This document shows, one piece after another, positions 1 to 7,141 of a stretch of DNA of 32,961 nucleotides. How positions within the stretch are numbered: position 1 is the stretch's first letter; each line of letters starts with the position of its first letter. Source of the stretch: Polyangiaceae bacterium (lineage in GTDB: Bacteria; Myxococcota_A; Polyangia; Polyangiales; Polyangiaceae); assembly GCA_022842465.1 (NCBI GenBank), contig JALHPN010000090.1, positions 1 to 32,961 of the forward strand, in the 5' to 3' direction. Below the pieces are notes generated by a model that had not been told where the DNA came from, ran no database searches, and was given only the letters and a program-made list of their open reading frames with translations. The translations under genes and the position numbers were made by a program.

Positions 1-411
1 AGTCGACGCGAGGTGCAGCTCGAGCCCCGGCGCGACGACCTCGAACGGCCGCGGCTCGGGCGCGAGCCGCGCGAGCGCGTCGGCCATGAACGCGCTCGGG
101 ACGACGACCCCCTCGGCCGCGAGGAGCGCCGCGCGCTCGACGGCCGACAGCGTCCCGCGGCCCTCGACGAGCGCCGGCAGGTAGTGGGCGAGCAGCCAGC
201 ACGGCGCGAACCGCGGGAGGTCAGCGAGGTAGAGGCTGTCGACGAGACAGAGCTCTCCTTGGCGTTCGCGGCCGCGCTCCCCGTCGCGGTCCATCACGCG
301 CACGTCGACGCCGGCCTGGCGGACGGCCGCGATGAGCCCGCGGTTGTAGAGGTTGCCGCCCGTGATCTCCGCCGCGGGCTCTGGGACGACGAACGTGCAG
401 GCGCGCGTCAA
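1..411 (-). CDS. Glycosyltransferase, family 4-like (N-terminal part; gene runs off the left edge)
   Basis: Only the first 137 codons are inside the window. The N-terminus has a short hydrophobic strand (FVVPEPA), then GGNLYNRGLIAAVRQAG, the acceptor-side start typical of GT-B glycosyltransferases of the GT4 type. Further on, VVVPSAFMADALAR resembles the 'visible site/anchor' strand-helix before the inter-domain hinge. The donor-binding half would lie beyond the window. The start is a TTG whose last two bases plus the next A form the TGA stop of the upstream reductase (TTGA overlap), with GGTGGGA just upstream as a ribosome site. The two genes are therefore translationally coupled. Family assignment rests on the N-terminal half only. 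The coupling suggests the product of the reductase, or a related pteridine or other metabolite, may be glycosylated; that is inference. Confidence 0.7.
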   Translation of the reverse strand, partial: MTRACTFVVPEPAAEITGGNLYNRGLIAAVRQAGVDVRVMDRDGERGRERQGELCLVDSLYLADLPRFAPCWLLAHYLPALVEGRGTLSAVERAALLAAEGVVVPSAFMADALARLAPEPRPFEVVAPGLELHLAST

Positions 412-1319
412 CGTCCCACCACGCAGTCGAAGAGGACGTCTCGACCGAGCGTGCGATGCTGCCAGCGCAGCGCGACGGCCTGCGAGAGCGCGTGGATCTC
501 CGGGAGCACGAACGACGGCCGACCCGAGCCGAACACCGTCGGGGCGACCGTGACGTGCAGCCGCGTGAGCGCACCCGCGGCGAGGAAGCGCGACACGGTG
601 AGGCCGCCACCCTCGACGTAGACGCGCCGCAGGCCTCGTCTGCGCAACTCGGCGACGATCGCCGGCACGGGCAGCTGTCCGTCGACGGCGTCGAGCTCGA
701 CGACCTCCGCGCGGCCGTGGCGTGCGCCGCCTCGCGACGAGCCGGTCGCCGAGATCACGAGCGTCGTCCCGGGCTCGTCCTGGAACACGCGGTACGCATC
801 GCCGAGCCGCCGATCGGGATCGATCACCGCTCGGACGGGGCTCGGGCCGGCGCAGCGCCGCGGCGTGAGCTGGGGATCGTCCTCTTCGATCGTGTGCCGG
901 CCCACGACGACGACGTCCGAGAGCGCACGAAGGCGGTGGCAGTGGACGAGGTCCTCCTCCCCCGTGATGAACTGCGACGCGCCGCCGACGACGGCGATCC
1001 GGCCGTCGAGGGTCTGCGCCAGATGGGCGATGGTGAGCGCGTCCTGCCCCTCGCCCACGCAGATCGGCATGTAGAGATCGAGGAGGGGCTCGAGCTCGCG
1101 GTGGGCAGGGAAGCCCTCCGGCCAGGACCAACCACGGTCGGTCCGAGGGCGCGCGACGATCCACGGGTCCACGCCGTCCTCCTCGACGCTCCCGTCGTCG
1201 CCGAGGCGCAGCGCGACGTCACGGACGACCGGATCCCCTCGCCCGGCACGGCGCGCGAGGGCGACGAGCAGCGCCCAGGCGCGCTCCTCGTCGAGACCGT
1301 CGCGCACCGAGGGCGTCAT
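408..1319 (-). CDS. RibD C-terminal domain (dihydrofolate-reductase-fold) reductase
   Basis: The protein has about 303 residues. After a roughly 90-residue N-terminal region without a recognised motif comes a RibD-C/DHFR-like core: LAQTLDGRIA, GGASQFITGEEDLVHCHRLRALSDVVVVGRHTIEEDDPQLT, then RRVYVEGGGLTVSRFLAAG, which matches the NADPH-binding and substrate region of the riboflavin reductase family. No deaminase domain precedes it, so this is not a bifunctional RibD. Such stand-alone reductases act on pyrimidine or pteridine substrates with NADPH; the exact substrate is unknown here. I chose the ATG at 1319. The open frame extends 20 codons further upstream, but that stretch contains TTA, GCA, AGA and AGA codons in a row, unlike the rest of the gene. 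Its stop overlaps the TTG start of the glycosyltransferase. Whether it takes part in a pteridine-glycoside type pathway is a guess from the pairing. Confidence 0.85.
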   Translation of the reverse strand: MTPSVRDGLDEERAWALLVALARRAGRGDPVVRDVALRLGDDGSVEEDGVDPWIVARPRTDRGWSWPEGFPAHRELEPLLDLYMPICVGEGQDALTIAHLAQTLDGRIAVVGGASQFITGEEDLVHCHRLRALSDVVVVGRHTIEEDDPQLTPRRCAGPSPVRAVIDPDRRLGDAYRVFQDEPGTTLVISATGSSRGGARHGRAEVVELDAVDGQLPVPAIVAELRRRGLRRVYVEGGGLTVSRFLAAGALTRLHVTVAPTVFGSGRPSFVLPEIHALSQAVALRWQHRTLGRDVLFDCVVGR

Positions 1320-1383
1320 GAGTCTTCTTGCTAACACGTCGGCGTGCACCGCGCCTCCCGCGACCGCGCCCCGTGACATGGGC

Positions 1384-1389
1384 TAGCCT
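1384..1389 (+). promoter_or_regulatory. Candidate -10 element (TAGCCT) for the EEP-family gene
   Basis: TAGCCT ends six bases before the GTG start at 1396, so a transcript starting at the usual distance would begin at or next to the start codon. There is no Shine-Dalgarno sequence between them. The same TAGCCT hexamer recurs in the aldolase promoter at 9500-9505. No clear -35 is visible. Confidence 0.45.
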
Positions 1390-1395
1390 CGGGCC

Positions 1396-2460
1396 GTGGT
1401 GCGTGCGTCGCTGGTCCTCTACGTCGTGCTCGCGCTGGGGCTCGGATGTGGGCCTCGGGGCGAGCCCGTCCTCGTCGCGCCCGGACTCGTCACGGTGATG
1501 ACGTTCAACACCGCCAGCGGCGGCGGGGATCGCTTTCGCACGCCGGACAACCGCGCGAGGCAGGGCGCCCTCGTCGCGCGTTCGGCGGCGGAGGTGGTGG
1601 GGCTCCAGGAGGTGGACGTCGGCGTCGAGCGCTCCGGCGACACCGACACCGCCGCAGCCGTCGCCGCCGCGGTCGCGCCCGGCTTCGCGAGCTGCTCGTT
1701 CGCGGTCGGCGGGGCTCCGCACATGCGCTCCGACGGTACGCGCCTCCGCAACTGCGAGGCGGGATCGGTCGTCTTCGGCGTCGCCTTCCGGGCCGATGAT
1801 GCCTTCGCCGCCTCGAGCGACGGCACGCCGAGCGGCATCATGGACGCCGACGATTCCTTGAACCCCCCCAGCGTCGATCGGAGCGCGGACGCCTTCTACG
1901 GCAACGCGCTGATCGTCCGGGCTCCGTGGGAGGTCGAGGCGAGCTACACGGTCGCGCTCCCGATCGACGCGGCAGGCCCTGCGGCGCCCGACGAGCTGCT
2001 CGAGCGCCTGCGCGAGGGCCCCTCGGAGGACGCCGTCGAAGCTCTTGCCGCCCACAACGTGGCGACGCGCCGGCAGAGGGGCATCGAGCCGCGGTCCGTG
2101 CTCGTCGTGCGCATCCGGAAGCCAGGGACGACCGCGCTCACGCTCCTCACGACGCACCTCGAGTCTTCGGGACCGCGCGAGCTCAGGCGGGCGCAGCTCG
2201 CGGCGCTCGTGGCGATCGCCCGCGCGGAGCAGAGCCGTCGGGGTACACATCACGTCGTCGTGATGGGCGACTTCAACATGCCGCCGTCCGAGGCAGAGCC
2301 CCGTATGGCGGGAGCCGGCTTCGTGCGCGCCGCGCCGCCCGACGCTACCCCCGACATCCACCAGATCTGGGTCGAGCCCCTCGTCGTCGCGACGGCGGCC
2401 CGCGTGCCGACCGACGGCGCGTCGGATCACGAGGCCGCCGTGATCGCGACGTTGCGCTGA
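1396..2460 (+). CDS. Secreted lipoprotein of the endonuclease/exonuclease/phosphatase (EEP, DNase I-like) family
   Basis: The protein has 354 residues. The N-terminus is a lipoprotein signal with the lipobox LGLGC (Cys18), so the enzyme is probably membrane-anchored outside the cytoplasm. The family motifs appear in order: VMTFNTASGG (Asn of motif 1), VGLQEVD (metal-binding Glu), NALIVRA, LLTTHLES (catalytic His), VVMGDFNMPPSE (Asp/Asn pair) and GASDHEAAVIA (final Asp-His). All expected catalytic residues are present, so an active Mg-dependent phosphodiesterase or phosphatase is likely. Its substrate (DNA, phospholipid or inositol phosphate) cannot be told from sequence. The start GTG sits six bases after a TAGCCT hexamer. 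The gene converges on the CPBP protease with only four bases between stops; the two stop codons lie in the perfect palindrome CTGAGCGCTCAG (2457-2468). Confidence 0.9.
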   Translation: MVRASLVLYVVLALGLGCGPRGEPVLVAPGLVTVMTFNTASGGGDRFRTPDNRARQGALVARSAAEVVGLQEVDVGVERSGDTDTAAAVAAAVAPGFASCSFAVGGAPHMRSDGTRLRNCEAGSVVFGVAFRADDAFAASSDGTPSGIMDADDSLNPPSVDRSADAFYGNALIVRAPWEVEASYTVALPIDAAGPAAPDELLERLREGPSEDAVEALAAHNVATRRQRGIEPRSVLVVRIRKPGTTALTLLTTHLESSGPRELRRAQLAALVAIARAEQSRRGTHHVVVMGDFNMPPSEAEPRMAGAGFVRAAPPDATPDIHQIWVEPLVVATAARVPTDGASDHEAAVIATLR

Positions 2461-2464
2461 GCGC

Positions 2465-3742
2465 TCAGACGATCTGGAAGAGGCTCCAGAGCGCGTGAGC
2501 CGCGATCGCCGCGAGGATTCCGCCCTCGAGGTACGCGAGCGCGAAGGCGAACCCGAGCATCGCGACCTGCCATCCTGCGAGCACGTAGACGCTCGCGTGG
2601 AGGACCGCGAAGCCCAGGCTCGTCGCGAACACGCCGTACGCGCGACCGTAGCGCCTCACGAGCACCGGGAGCAGGACGCCGCGGTAGATGCGCTCCTCCG
2701 CGAACGGGATCGCGAGGACGGTCATCGACGTCAGCCACGTCGACGATCGAACCCGGACGAGCGCCTCGCGCACCTCCTGCGCATGGGACGCGACCATCCG
2801 ACGCGACTCGGCGTCGAGCTTCTCCGCGCATCGCGCGAGCTCGTCGCCCGCGCGCATGAAGGCGTCCCCGCCGCCGGCGAGGGCGACCGCGGCGACGAGC
2901 CCGATCGCCGTGCCGAACGCCACGTCCATCGGACCCCGGCGCGGCGTCGCGTTCGAGCCGGCCACGCGCGCGACGCCGAGCGGCACGAGCGCGCCGTACG
3001 CGACGAGGAGCAGCGCCTGCGCCTCGAGCCCCGTCCCCGCACGCCGCGCCAGGGCGAGGGCGAGGGGGAGACCCAGCGCGGCCGCGAGCGACACGGCGAA
3101 GAGACGGCTCGAGACCTCGGCGTCCTCCTCCGCGCGCGCGCTCGAGAGGTCTCTGCGCGCGAGCCCCAGCTTTCCGCCGAGCTCGAGGGCGACCCGCGAG
3201 GCCGTCGGCGCCCGCGCGAGCCACAGTCCGCCCGCTGCGAACGCGAGGCCCGTCGCGAGCCACGTCGGGACGTCGACGCCACGCGCGCAGACCTTCATCA
3301 CGAGCCCGAGGAGGCGCACGCCCGCGGCGAGGAGGATCGCGGCGGCGACACGCGGCATCCGCGGCGTGCGCCGGGCGAGCTCGCGGCCGACGAAGGCGGC
3401 GGAGACGAGGTCTGCGGCGACCAGGCCGAGCGAGCCCGGAACGAGGCCGGACGCGGCGCGGAGATCGAGGACGAGCACGGCGATCATCGGGAACGCCGCG
3501 AGGGCGCCCGTCGCCGCCCTGAGCCGCCCGTGGCCGCGGAGGCACGGCACCTCGATCGCGGCCGCGAGGGTCTCGCGTAGGGCCTGGGATTCGACGAGCG
3601 CGCGCGGCAAGGAGAGCCACCGGCCGTCCGCGATCTCCACCTCCGTGCGCGCGTCGACGGGGACCGAGCCGCCGTCCGCGCGGAGGTCGAGAGGCGCCAC
3701 AGAGCGGGCGTTTCCCGCGGGATCGGACCGTACGTGGAGCAC
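2465..3742 (-). CDS. CPBP-family intramembrane metalloprotease (Rce1/Abi-like)
   Basis: A polytopic membrane protein of about 425 residues. The C-terminal third carries the CPBP signature: EERIYRG (double Glu plus Arg, about residue 349), FAVLHAS (His about 382) and HALWSLF (His about 416, with Ser where Asn/Asp often stands). These residues form the metal site in Rce1-like enzymes. About 65 N-terminal residues are soluble, followed by several hydrophobic segments with a two-Cys loop (VPCLRGHG). The frame stays open to 3931, but I place the start at the GTG at 3742 because a TAGTAT hexamer lies eight bases upstream and an upstream start would overlap the gene on the other strand. Possible roles known for the family include prenyl-CAAX-like processing, bacteriocin self-immunity and regulated proteolysis; nothing here selects one. 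It is divergent from the miniprotein/receiver operon. Confidence 0.85.
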   Translation of the reverse strand: MLHVRSDPAGNARSVAPLDLRADGGSVPVDARTEVEIADGRWLSLPRALVESQALRETLAAAIEVPCLRGHGRLRAATGALAAFPMIAVLVLDLRAASGLVPGSLGLVAADLVSAAFVGRELARRTPRMPRVAAAILLAAGVRLLGLVMKVCARGVDVPTWLATGLAFAAGGLWLARAPTASRVALELGGKLGLARRDLSSARAEEDAEVSSRLFAVSLAAALGLPLALALARRAGTGLEAQALLLVAYGALVPLGVARVAGSNATPRRGPMDVAFGTAIGLVAAVALAGGGDAFMRAGDELARCAEKLDAESRRMVASHAQEVREALVRVRSSTWLTSMTVLAIPFAEERIYRGVLLPVLVRRYGRAYGVFATSLGFAVLHASVYVLAGWQVAMLGFAFALAYLEGGILAAIAAHALWSLFQIV

Positions 3743-3750
3743 GCGACGTG

Positions 3751-3757
3751 ATACTAC
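3751..3757. promoter_or_regulatory. Shared divergent -10 region (TAGTAT on minus, TACTAC on plus)
   Basis: The short AT-rich core GATACTAC gives TAGTAT on the minus strand, eight bases before the GTG at 3742. It gives TACTAC on the plus strand, six bases before the GTG at 3764. The two genes therefore seem to be transcribed from one overlapping site with almost no leader on either side. Confidence 0.4.
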
Positions 3758-3763
3758 GGTGAG

Positions 3764-3892
3764 GTGCCCTTCGACCTCACGCGCGGCGAGCTCCTCCTCG
3801 TCGCTTTCATCTCCGCGCTGATCTACGGGGCCGGCCTCCTGCCGCGCCTCGCAGCTCGTCTGTCGCGAGGGGACGGCGAGGGTACGGGGTAG
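3764..3892 (+). CDS. 42-residue TatA-like single-pass membrane miniprotein
   Basis: This small frame starts with GTG and ends with TAG five bases before the ATG of the next gene. The product begins MPFDLTRGELLLVAFISALI, followed by YGAGLLPRLAARLSRG and a short acidic Gly tail. A charged residue before one hydrophobic helix, then an aromatic-Gly-xxx-Leu-Pro turn and a short basic amphipathic stretch, is the N-terminal layout of TatA/TatB proteins (compare the FGPxxLP turn). It lacks the long amphipathic and acidic C-terminal part of a true TatA. Codons of the first 29 residues end almost only in G or C, which supports translation. It could be a truncated TatA relative, a regulator of the adjoining gene, or an unrelated one-helix protein. 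Confidence 0.5.
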   Translation: MPFDLTRGELLLVAFISALIYGAGLLPRLAARLSRGDGEGTG

Positions 3893-3897
3893 GGGGG

Positions 3898-6183
3898 ATG
3901 GAGGACGCGACCGCGGGGAGAGGGGCAGCATCCACGACCGGGAGCTCGCCGACGATCTTCGTCTGCGATCCCTCCGTCGAGGGCGCGCGCATCGCGGACG
4001 TCCTCCGCGCCGCGGGCTACGTCGTGGCCGACGTGCCCCTCACGCAGCTGGCCACGCGCGCGGGCGTGCAGAAGCCGGCGGTGGTCCTCCTCGACGTCGA
4101 CCCCTCCGGCGCGCTCGACGAGGTCGCGCGCCTCCGGCGGGTGGCGGGCACGGGCGCGATCGACTTCGTCTACCTCGGCGCGGGCGACGGCGTCGTGAAG
4201 GACGCCGACGACGCGCTCTCGCACCTGGGCAGCGCGTTCTTCCGGCGGCCGGTCGACATCGCGGGCCTCGTGCGAAAGGTCGACGCCCTCACGGGGGGCC
4301 CGACGAACCGGACGGCGGCCCGGGCGTCGACCCCGCCGCCCTCGATCCCGGTCTCGCGCGCACACCTCCAGCCGCCCGCGTCTCGCGATCCGTCCTCGCG
4401 CTCGCCGTCCTCGCGCGATCCCAGCCCGCCGCCCTCCGATCGGCCGAGCACGCACTCGCTCCCCTCTCCAGGCCTCCGAACCCCGGGCCCGCCGCTCCCC
4501 CTCAGCGCGCCGTCGCTCTCGGATCTCGTCGAAGCGCCGCGTTCGCTCGCGAGCTTCGGCGGCGTGAGCAAGGAGCTCGAGCAGCTCCTCGCCGACGCGG
4601 AGCTGCGCGTCGAGGCGTCCACGGGCGAGTTCCCGATCCCCACCCCGGAAGAGGAGATCGAGGCGGTTCTCCCGGCGGACGTCCTCGCGCTCCTCGACGA
4701 CCCCCTCGACGCGGACGACGACGAGGACGCGGCTCTCGAGGTCGGCGTGCGCCCTGGCGGAGGCGCGGGCACGAACGTGGAAGGTCTCGGGCGGCCGACG
4801 ACGGCAGGCGGCACGCGCTCTCCGTCGACGGGCGGGGGAGTCACGCCGCGGAAGCCGTCGACCGACAATCCGCCGAGGAGCACGGGCATGCGACCGACCC
4901 CTTCGTCGCTCGCGCCTCCGCCGTCGACGAGCTTCGGCTCCGGGAGCGCTCAGGTGAGCACGAGCGCCCAGTCCGCCGTCACGCCGCCGCCGCGCATCCC
5001 GAGCCTCCCGTCGCGCGTCTCGCCCGTCTCGCAGAGCGCGCCGCCCCCGTGGTCGACCCCGCCGTCGGCCCGCGCGACGACCTCGACCTCGACCTCGTCG
5101 TCGGTCGTGGCGGAGCGGGGCGCGAGCGTGAAGCCGCCGCCGGGTACCGTCGCCGTCGACGCCGACGGCGTGCGTCGCTTCGTGGGCGACGCGATCGCGC
5201 GCCGTCTCACCGGCGCGCTGGCGCTCGATCACGAGGGCGTCGTGCGGCGTATCGTCCTCCGCGACGGCGATCTCGTGACGGCGGCCTCGAGTGACGACGG
5301 CGAGTCCTTCGTCGCCTTCCTCGCCGCCCGCGGCGAGCTCACACGGGACGAGGCCGCCAAGCTCGTGTCGAAGGTCGCACCTTACGGTCGCCACGCCGGC
5401 GCCGCCCTCGTGGCACACGGCCTCGTGTCGCAGGATCAGCTCTGGCCGTCGCTTCGCGCGCATGCGGAGTGGATCGCGACGATCGTCCTGCGACTCCCGG
5501 GGGCCACCGCGACCCTCGAGCCCGATCCGCCGGGCCGACTCCGCTCCGAGCCGAGCGTGTTCGGCGCCTCGACGGGCCCGTCGATCTTCGTCGAGCTCGT
5601 TCGTCGCGCCGTCGGGGGCGAGGAGGCGCTGGTCCTCGTGGGCGGACCGAAGGCTCGCATCGGCGACGGTCCCCACGGGGGGCTCCTCGCGGAGTGTGCC
5701 CTCCCTGCGAACGAGATCGATCTCCTCGCACGCGTCCGCGGGGGCACGGTGGGCGACCTCCTCGCGCGCGCGACCGACCCCGAGATCACGTCGACCCTCC
5801 ACGCCCTCGCGCTCCTCGGCGTCGTCGACCTGGCCCCCGCGCTCGACGTCGGCCGTCGCGCCCCCGACGTGTCAGAGCCGGAGATCGCCGCCCTCGACGA
5901 GGAGGCCGTCCGCGTGCGCGTGAGGGCCCGGCTCGAGCTGGTCGAGGAGGGGGACTACTTCGCCGTCCTCGGCGTTGCGCGCGACGCGACCGGCTACGAC
6001 GTGCGGCGCGCGTACCTCGAGCTCCGCCGCGCGTTCGAGCCGAGCCGCATCCTCTCGCCGCGCAGCGCGGACCTCACCGAGGACGTGAAGCGCATCGTCG
6101 TCGTGCTCGACGAGGCCTACGAGATCCTCCGCGACCCCGCCCGGCGCGAGCGGTACCGTCGCGCCATCGACGCTCGCCCCTAG
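3898..6183 (+). CDS. Receiver-like / DUF4388 (PATAN) / degenerate J-domain protein
   Basis: The protein has 761 residues in three parts. Residues about 18-133 look like a response-regulator receiver fold: TIFVCDPSVEGARIADVLRAAGY, then VVLLDVDPSG with an Asp near 65 in the phospho-acceptor position. Residues about 134-410 are Pro/Ser/Thr-rich and probably disordered, broken by an acidic helix (EEIEAVLPADVLALL). Residues about 414-640 match the DUF4388/PATAN pattern (GALALDHEGVVRRIVLRDGDLVTAAS, then GAALVAHGLVSQDQLW). The C-terminus (about 684-761) begins DYFAVLGVAR like a DnaJ J-domain, but FEP replaces the HPD that stimulates DnaK, so it probably binds partners rather than activating Hsp70. 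DUF4388 proteins in myxobacteria are often linked to signalling and motility. The ATG lies five bases after the stop of the miniprotein, with a run of Gs as ribosome site. Confidence 0.85.
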   Translation: MEDATAGRGAASTTGSSPTIFVCDPSVEGARIADVLRAAGYVVADVPLTQLATRAGVQKPAVVLLDVDPSGALDEVARLRRVAGTGAIDFVYLGAGDGVVKDADDALSHLGSAFFRRPVDIAGLVRKVDALTGGPTNRTAARASTPPPSIPVSRAHLQPPASRDPSSRSPSSRDPSPPPSDRPSTHSLPSPGLRTPGPPLPLSAPSLSDLVEAPRSLASFGGVSKELEQLLADAELRVEASTGEFPIPTPEEEIEAVLPADVLALLDDPLDADDDEDAALEVGVRPGGGAGTNVEGLGRPTTAGGTRSPSTGGGVTPRKPSTDNPPRSTGMRPTPSSLAPPPSTSFGSGSAQVSTSAQSAVTPPPRIPSLPSRVSPVSQSAPPPWSTPPSARATTSTSTSSSVVAERGASVKPPPGTVAVDADGVRRFVGDAIARRLTGALALDHEGVVRRIVLRDGDLVTAASSDDGESFVAFLAARGELTRDEAAKLVSKVAPYGRHAGAALVAHGLVSQDQLWPSLRAHAEWIATIVLRLPGATATLEPDPPGRLRSEPSVFGASTGPSIFVELVRRAVGGEEALVLVGGPKARIGDGPHGGLLAECALPANEIDLLARVRGGTVGDLLARATDPEITSTLHALALLGVVDLAPALDVGRRAPDVSEPEIAALDEEAVRVRVRARLELVEEGDYFAVLGVARDATGYDVRRAYLELRRAFEPSRILSPRSADLTEDVKRIVVVLDEAYEILRDPARRERYRRAIDARP

Positions 6184-6213
6184 GGCGTGTCCCTGAACTC
6201 TCTCAGGCTCTCC

Positions 6214-6237
6214 CCCGTGCCCGTGCCCGTGCCCGTG
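6214..6237 (+). repeat. CCCGTG hexanucleotide tract, four units (left arm)
   Basis: Four perfect CCCGTG units followed by a partial CCCG. It is the inverted counterpart of the tract at 6411-6440 and the same hexamer as the coding tract at 30785-30814. Confidence 0.9.
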
Positions 6238-6270
6238 CCCGGCGATGGAGGCCTCGAAGTCGCCGGCGGG

Positions 6271-6296
6271 GGTGCAACGGTGCAACAAGGTGCAAC
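6271..6296 (+). repeat. Three direct GGTGCAAC boxes
   Basis: GGTGCAAC occurs at 6271, 6279 and 6289, spaced by 8 and 10 bases, in the centre of the inverted-repeat element. The regular spacing is iteron-like. No protein partner is indicated. Confidence 0.7.
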
Positions 6297-6410
6297 AACG
6301 CAGTTAGGTGACGTTCCTGCCTAGGCACATGGGTGACGGCAGGTGGGGTCGGGGACGTGGCTCGCGCTCGATCCGCGCGCTCGATGCTGGGCAGCATCGC
6401 GCCCCTCGGG

Positions 6411-6440
6411 CACGGGCACGGGCACGGGCACGGGCACGGG
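6411..6440 (+). repeat. CACGGG hexanucleotide tract, five units (right arm)
   Basis: Five perfect CACGGG units (CCCGTG on the opposite strand), preceded by GGG and followed by CGAG. It is inverted relative to the tract at 6214-6237, so a transcript through the gap could fold the two tracts together. Confidence 0.9.
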
Positions 6441-6484
6441 CGAGAAGGAGCGGAGCCCTGGATTCAGGGACACACCCTAGAGCC

Positions 6485-7141
6485 TCACGTCGCGGCGAGC
6501 TCCTCCGCGCTCGCGCAGAGGCGCTCGACGTAGCCGCCGGTGTACGGGACGAGGTCGTCTCTGCGGAGCGTGACGGGGGTGAGGTGCACGTTCTCCTGCG
6601 CGTCGCGGATGACGAGGACGAGGCCCGAGAGCTCGCTCCTCTCTCCGCGCACGAGCGACGCGAGATCGCGGACGGGCACGGCGACGAGCCCCGTCACCTC
6701 GAGCGGCGACGGGCGGTAGGTCTCGAGCGGCACGTCGCGACGGAGGAGCGCGACGTCGTGGTGCTCGCGATCGACGAGCCCGTTCTCGAAGCGGTGCACC
6801 TCCGCGTGCGGCGGCTGGAGCACGAGATCGTCCTCGTGGACGGCGAAGCCGAGCTCCTCTTCCACCTCGCGGAGCGCGTCGCGCCGCGACTCCCCTGCGC
6901 GGACGTGGCCGGCGACGCTCGCGTCGAAGCGCGAGGGCCACGTCACCTTCGTGCGGGAGCGACGCTGGAGGACGAGCTCGGGGCCACGCGGGCCGGCGCG
7001 CACGATCCAGACGAACACGCACCGGTGCCAGTCGCCGTCGCGATGGATCAGGGCGCGGGGCTTCACGATGCCGGTCGGGAGCCCGTCGGGCGTGAGGACG
7101 TCGATGGGCTCGTCGTCATCGATCGAGGGGGACATGGTCAT
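6485..7141 (-). CDS. Nudix hydrolase (YfcD/IPP-isomerase-like subgroup)
   Basis: The protein has 218 residues. The Nudix box is complete at residues 78-99: GHVRAGESRRDALREVEEEL, then GF, fitting G-x5-E-x7-REUxEExGU. Upstream come DVLTPDGLPTG and a Trp-His pair before VFVWIV and LVLQRRSRTKVTWP. This is the layout of the Nudix group that includes YfcD and isopentenyl-diphosphate isomerase, enzymes that act on diphosphates with Mg2+. The isomerase catalytic Cys is not evident, so a hydrolase is more likely. The first ATG overlaps the stop of the upstream MBL gene (ATGA), so the two are translationally coupled. The C-terminus has an extra 50 residues of mixed character after the box. Confidence 0.88.
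   Translation of the reverse strand: MTMSPSIDDDEPIDVLTPDGLPTGIVKPRALIHRDGDWHRCVFVWIVRAGPRGPELVLQRRSRTKVTWPSRFDASVAGHVRAGESRRDALREVEEELGFAVHEDDLVLQPPHAEVHRFENGLVDREHHDVALLRRDVPLETYRPSPLEVTGLVAVPVRDLASLVRGERSELSGLVLVIRDAQENVHLTPVTLRRDDLVPYTGGYVERLCASAEELAAT

Larger units (their letters stand above)
6180..6480. mobile_element. MITE-like non-coding element with terminal inverted repeats
   Basis: The whole 301-bp gap between two convergent genes is bounded by an inverted repeat: left CTAGGGCGTGTCCCTGAA (6180-6197) and, reading inward on the other strand, right CTAGGGTGTGTCCCTGAA (6480-6463), 17 of 18 identical. Each end begins with CTAG, consistent with a TA or CTAG target duplication as made by IS630- or IS5-type transposases. 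Internal to the ends are inverted CCCGTG hexamer tracts. The interior has three GGTGCAAC boxes, a CCTGCC/GGCAGG inverted repeat (6317-6340) and a GATGCTG/CAGCATC hairpin (6383-6398). No open frame looks coding. The left end supplies the TAG stop of the preceding gene. It may alternatively act as a very long bidirectional terminator hairpin. Confidence 0.5.

Noticed and set aside
408..1319. Bifunctional riboflavin deaminase/reductase RibD
   Set aside because: There is no zinc-binding deaminase domain; the N-terminal region has none of its His/Cys motifs.
3743..3931. Longer N-terminus for the CPBP protease
   Set aside because: It would cover the start of the opposite operon and adds low-complexity sequence; the GTG at 3742 has a -10-like hexamer at the right distance.
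6214..6440. CRISPR array, because of short regular repeats
   Set aside because: Units are six bases without spacers and the two tracts are inverted; no cas gene is nearby.
6333..6533. Small plus-strand frame with a Gly-His repeat in the inverted-repeat element
   Set aside because: The Gly-His run is only the translation of the CACGGG tract, and the frame continues into the antisense of the Nudix gene.
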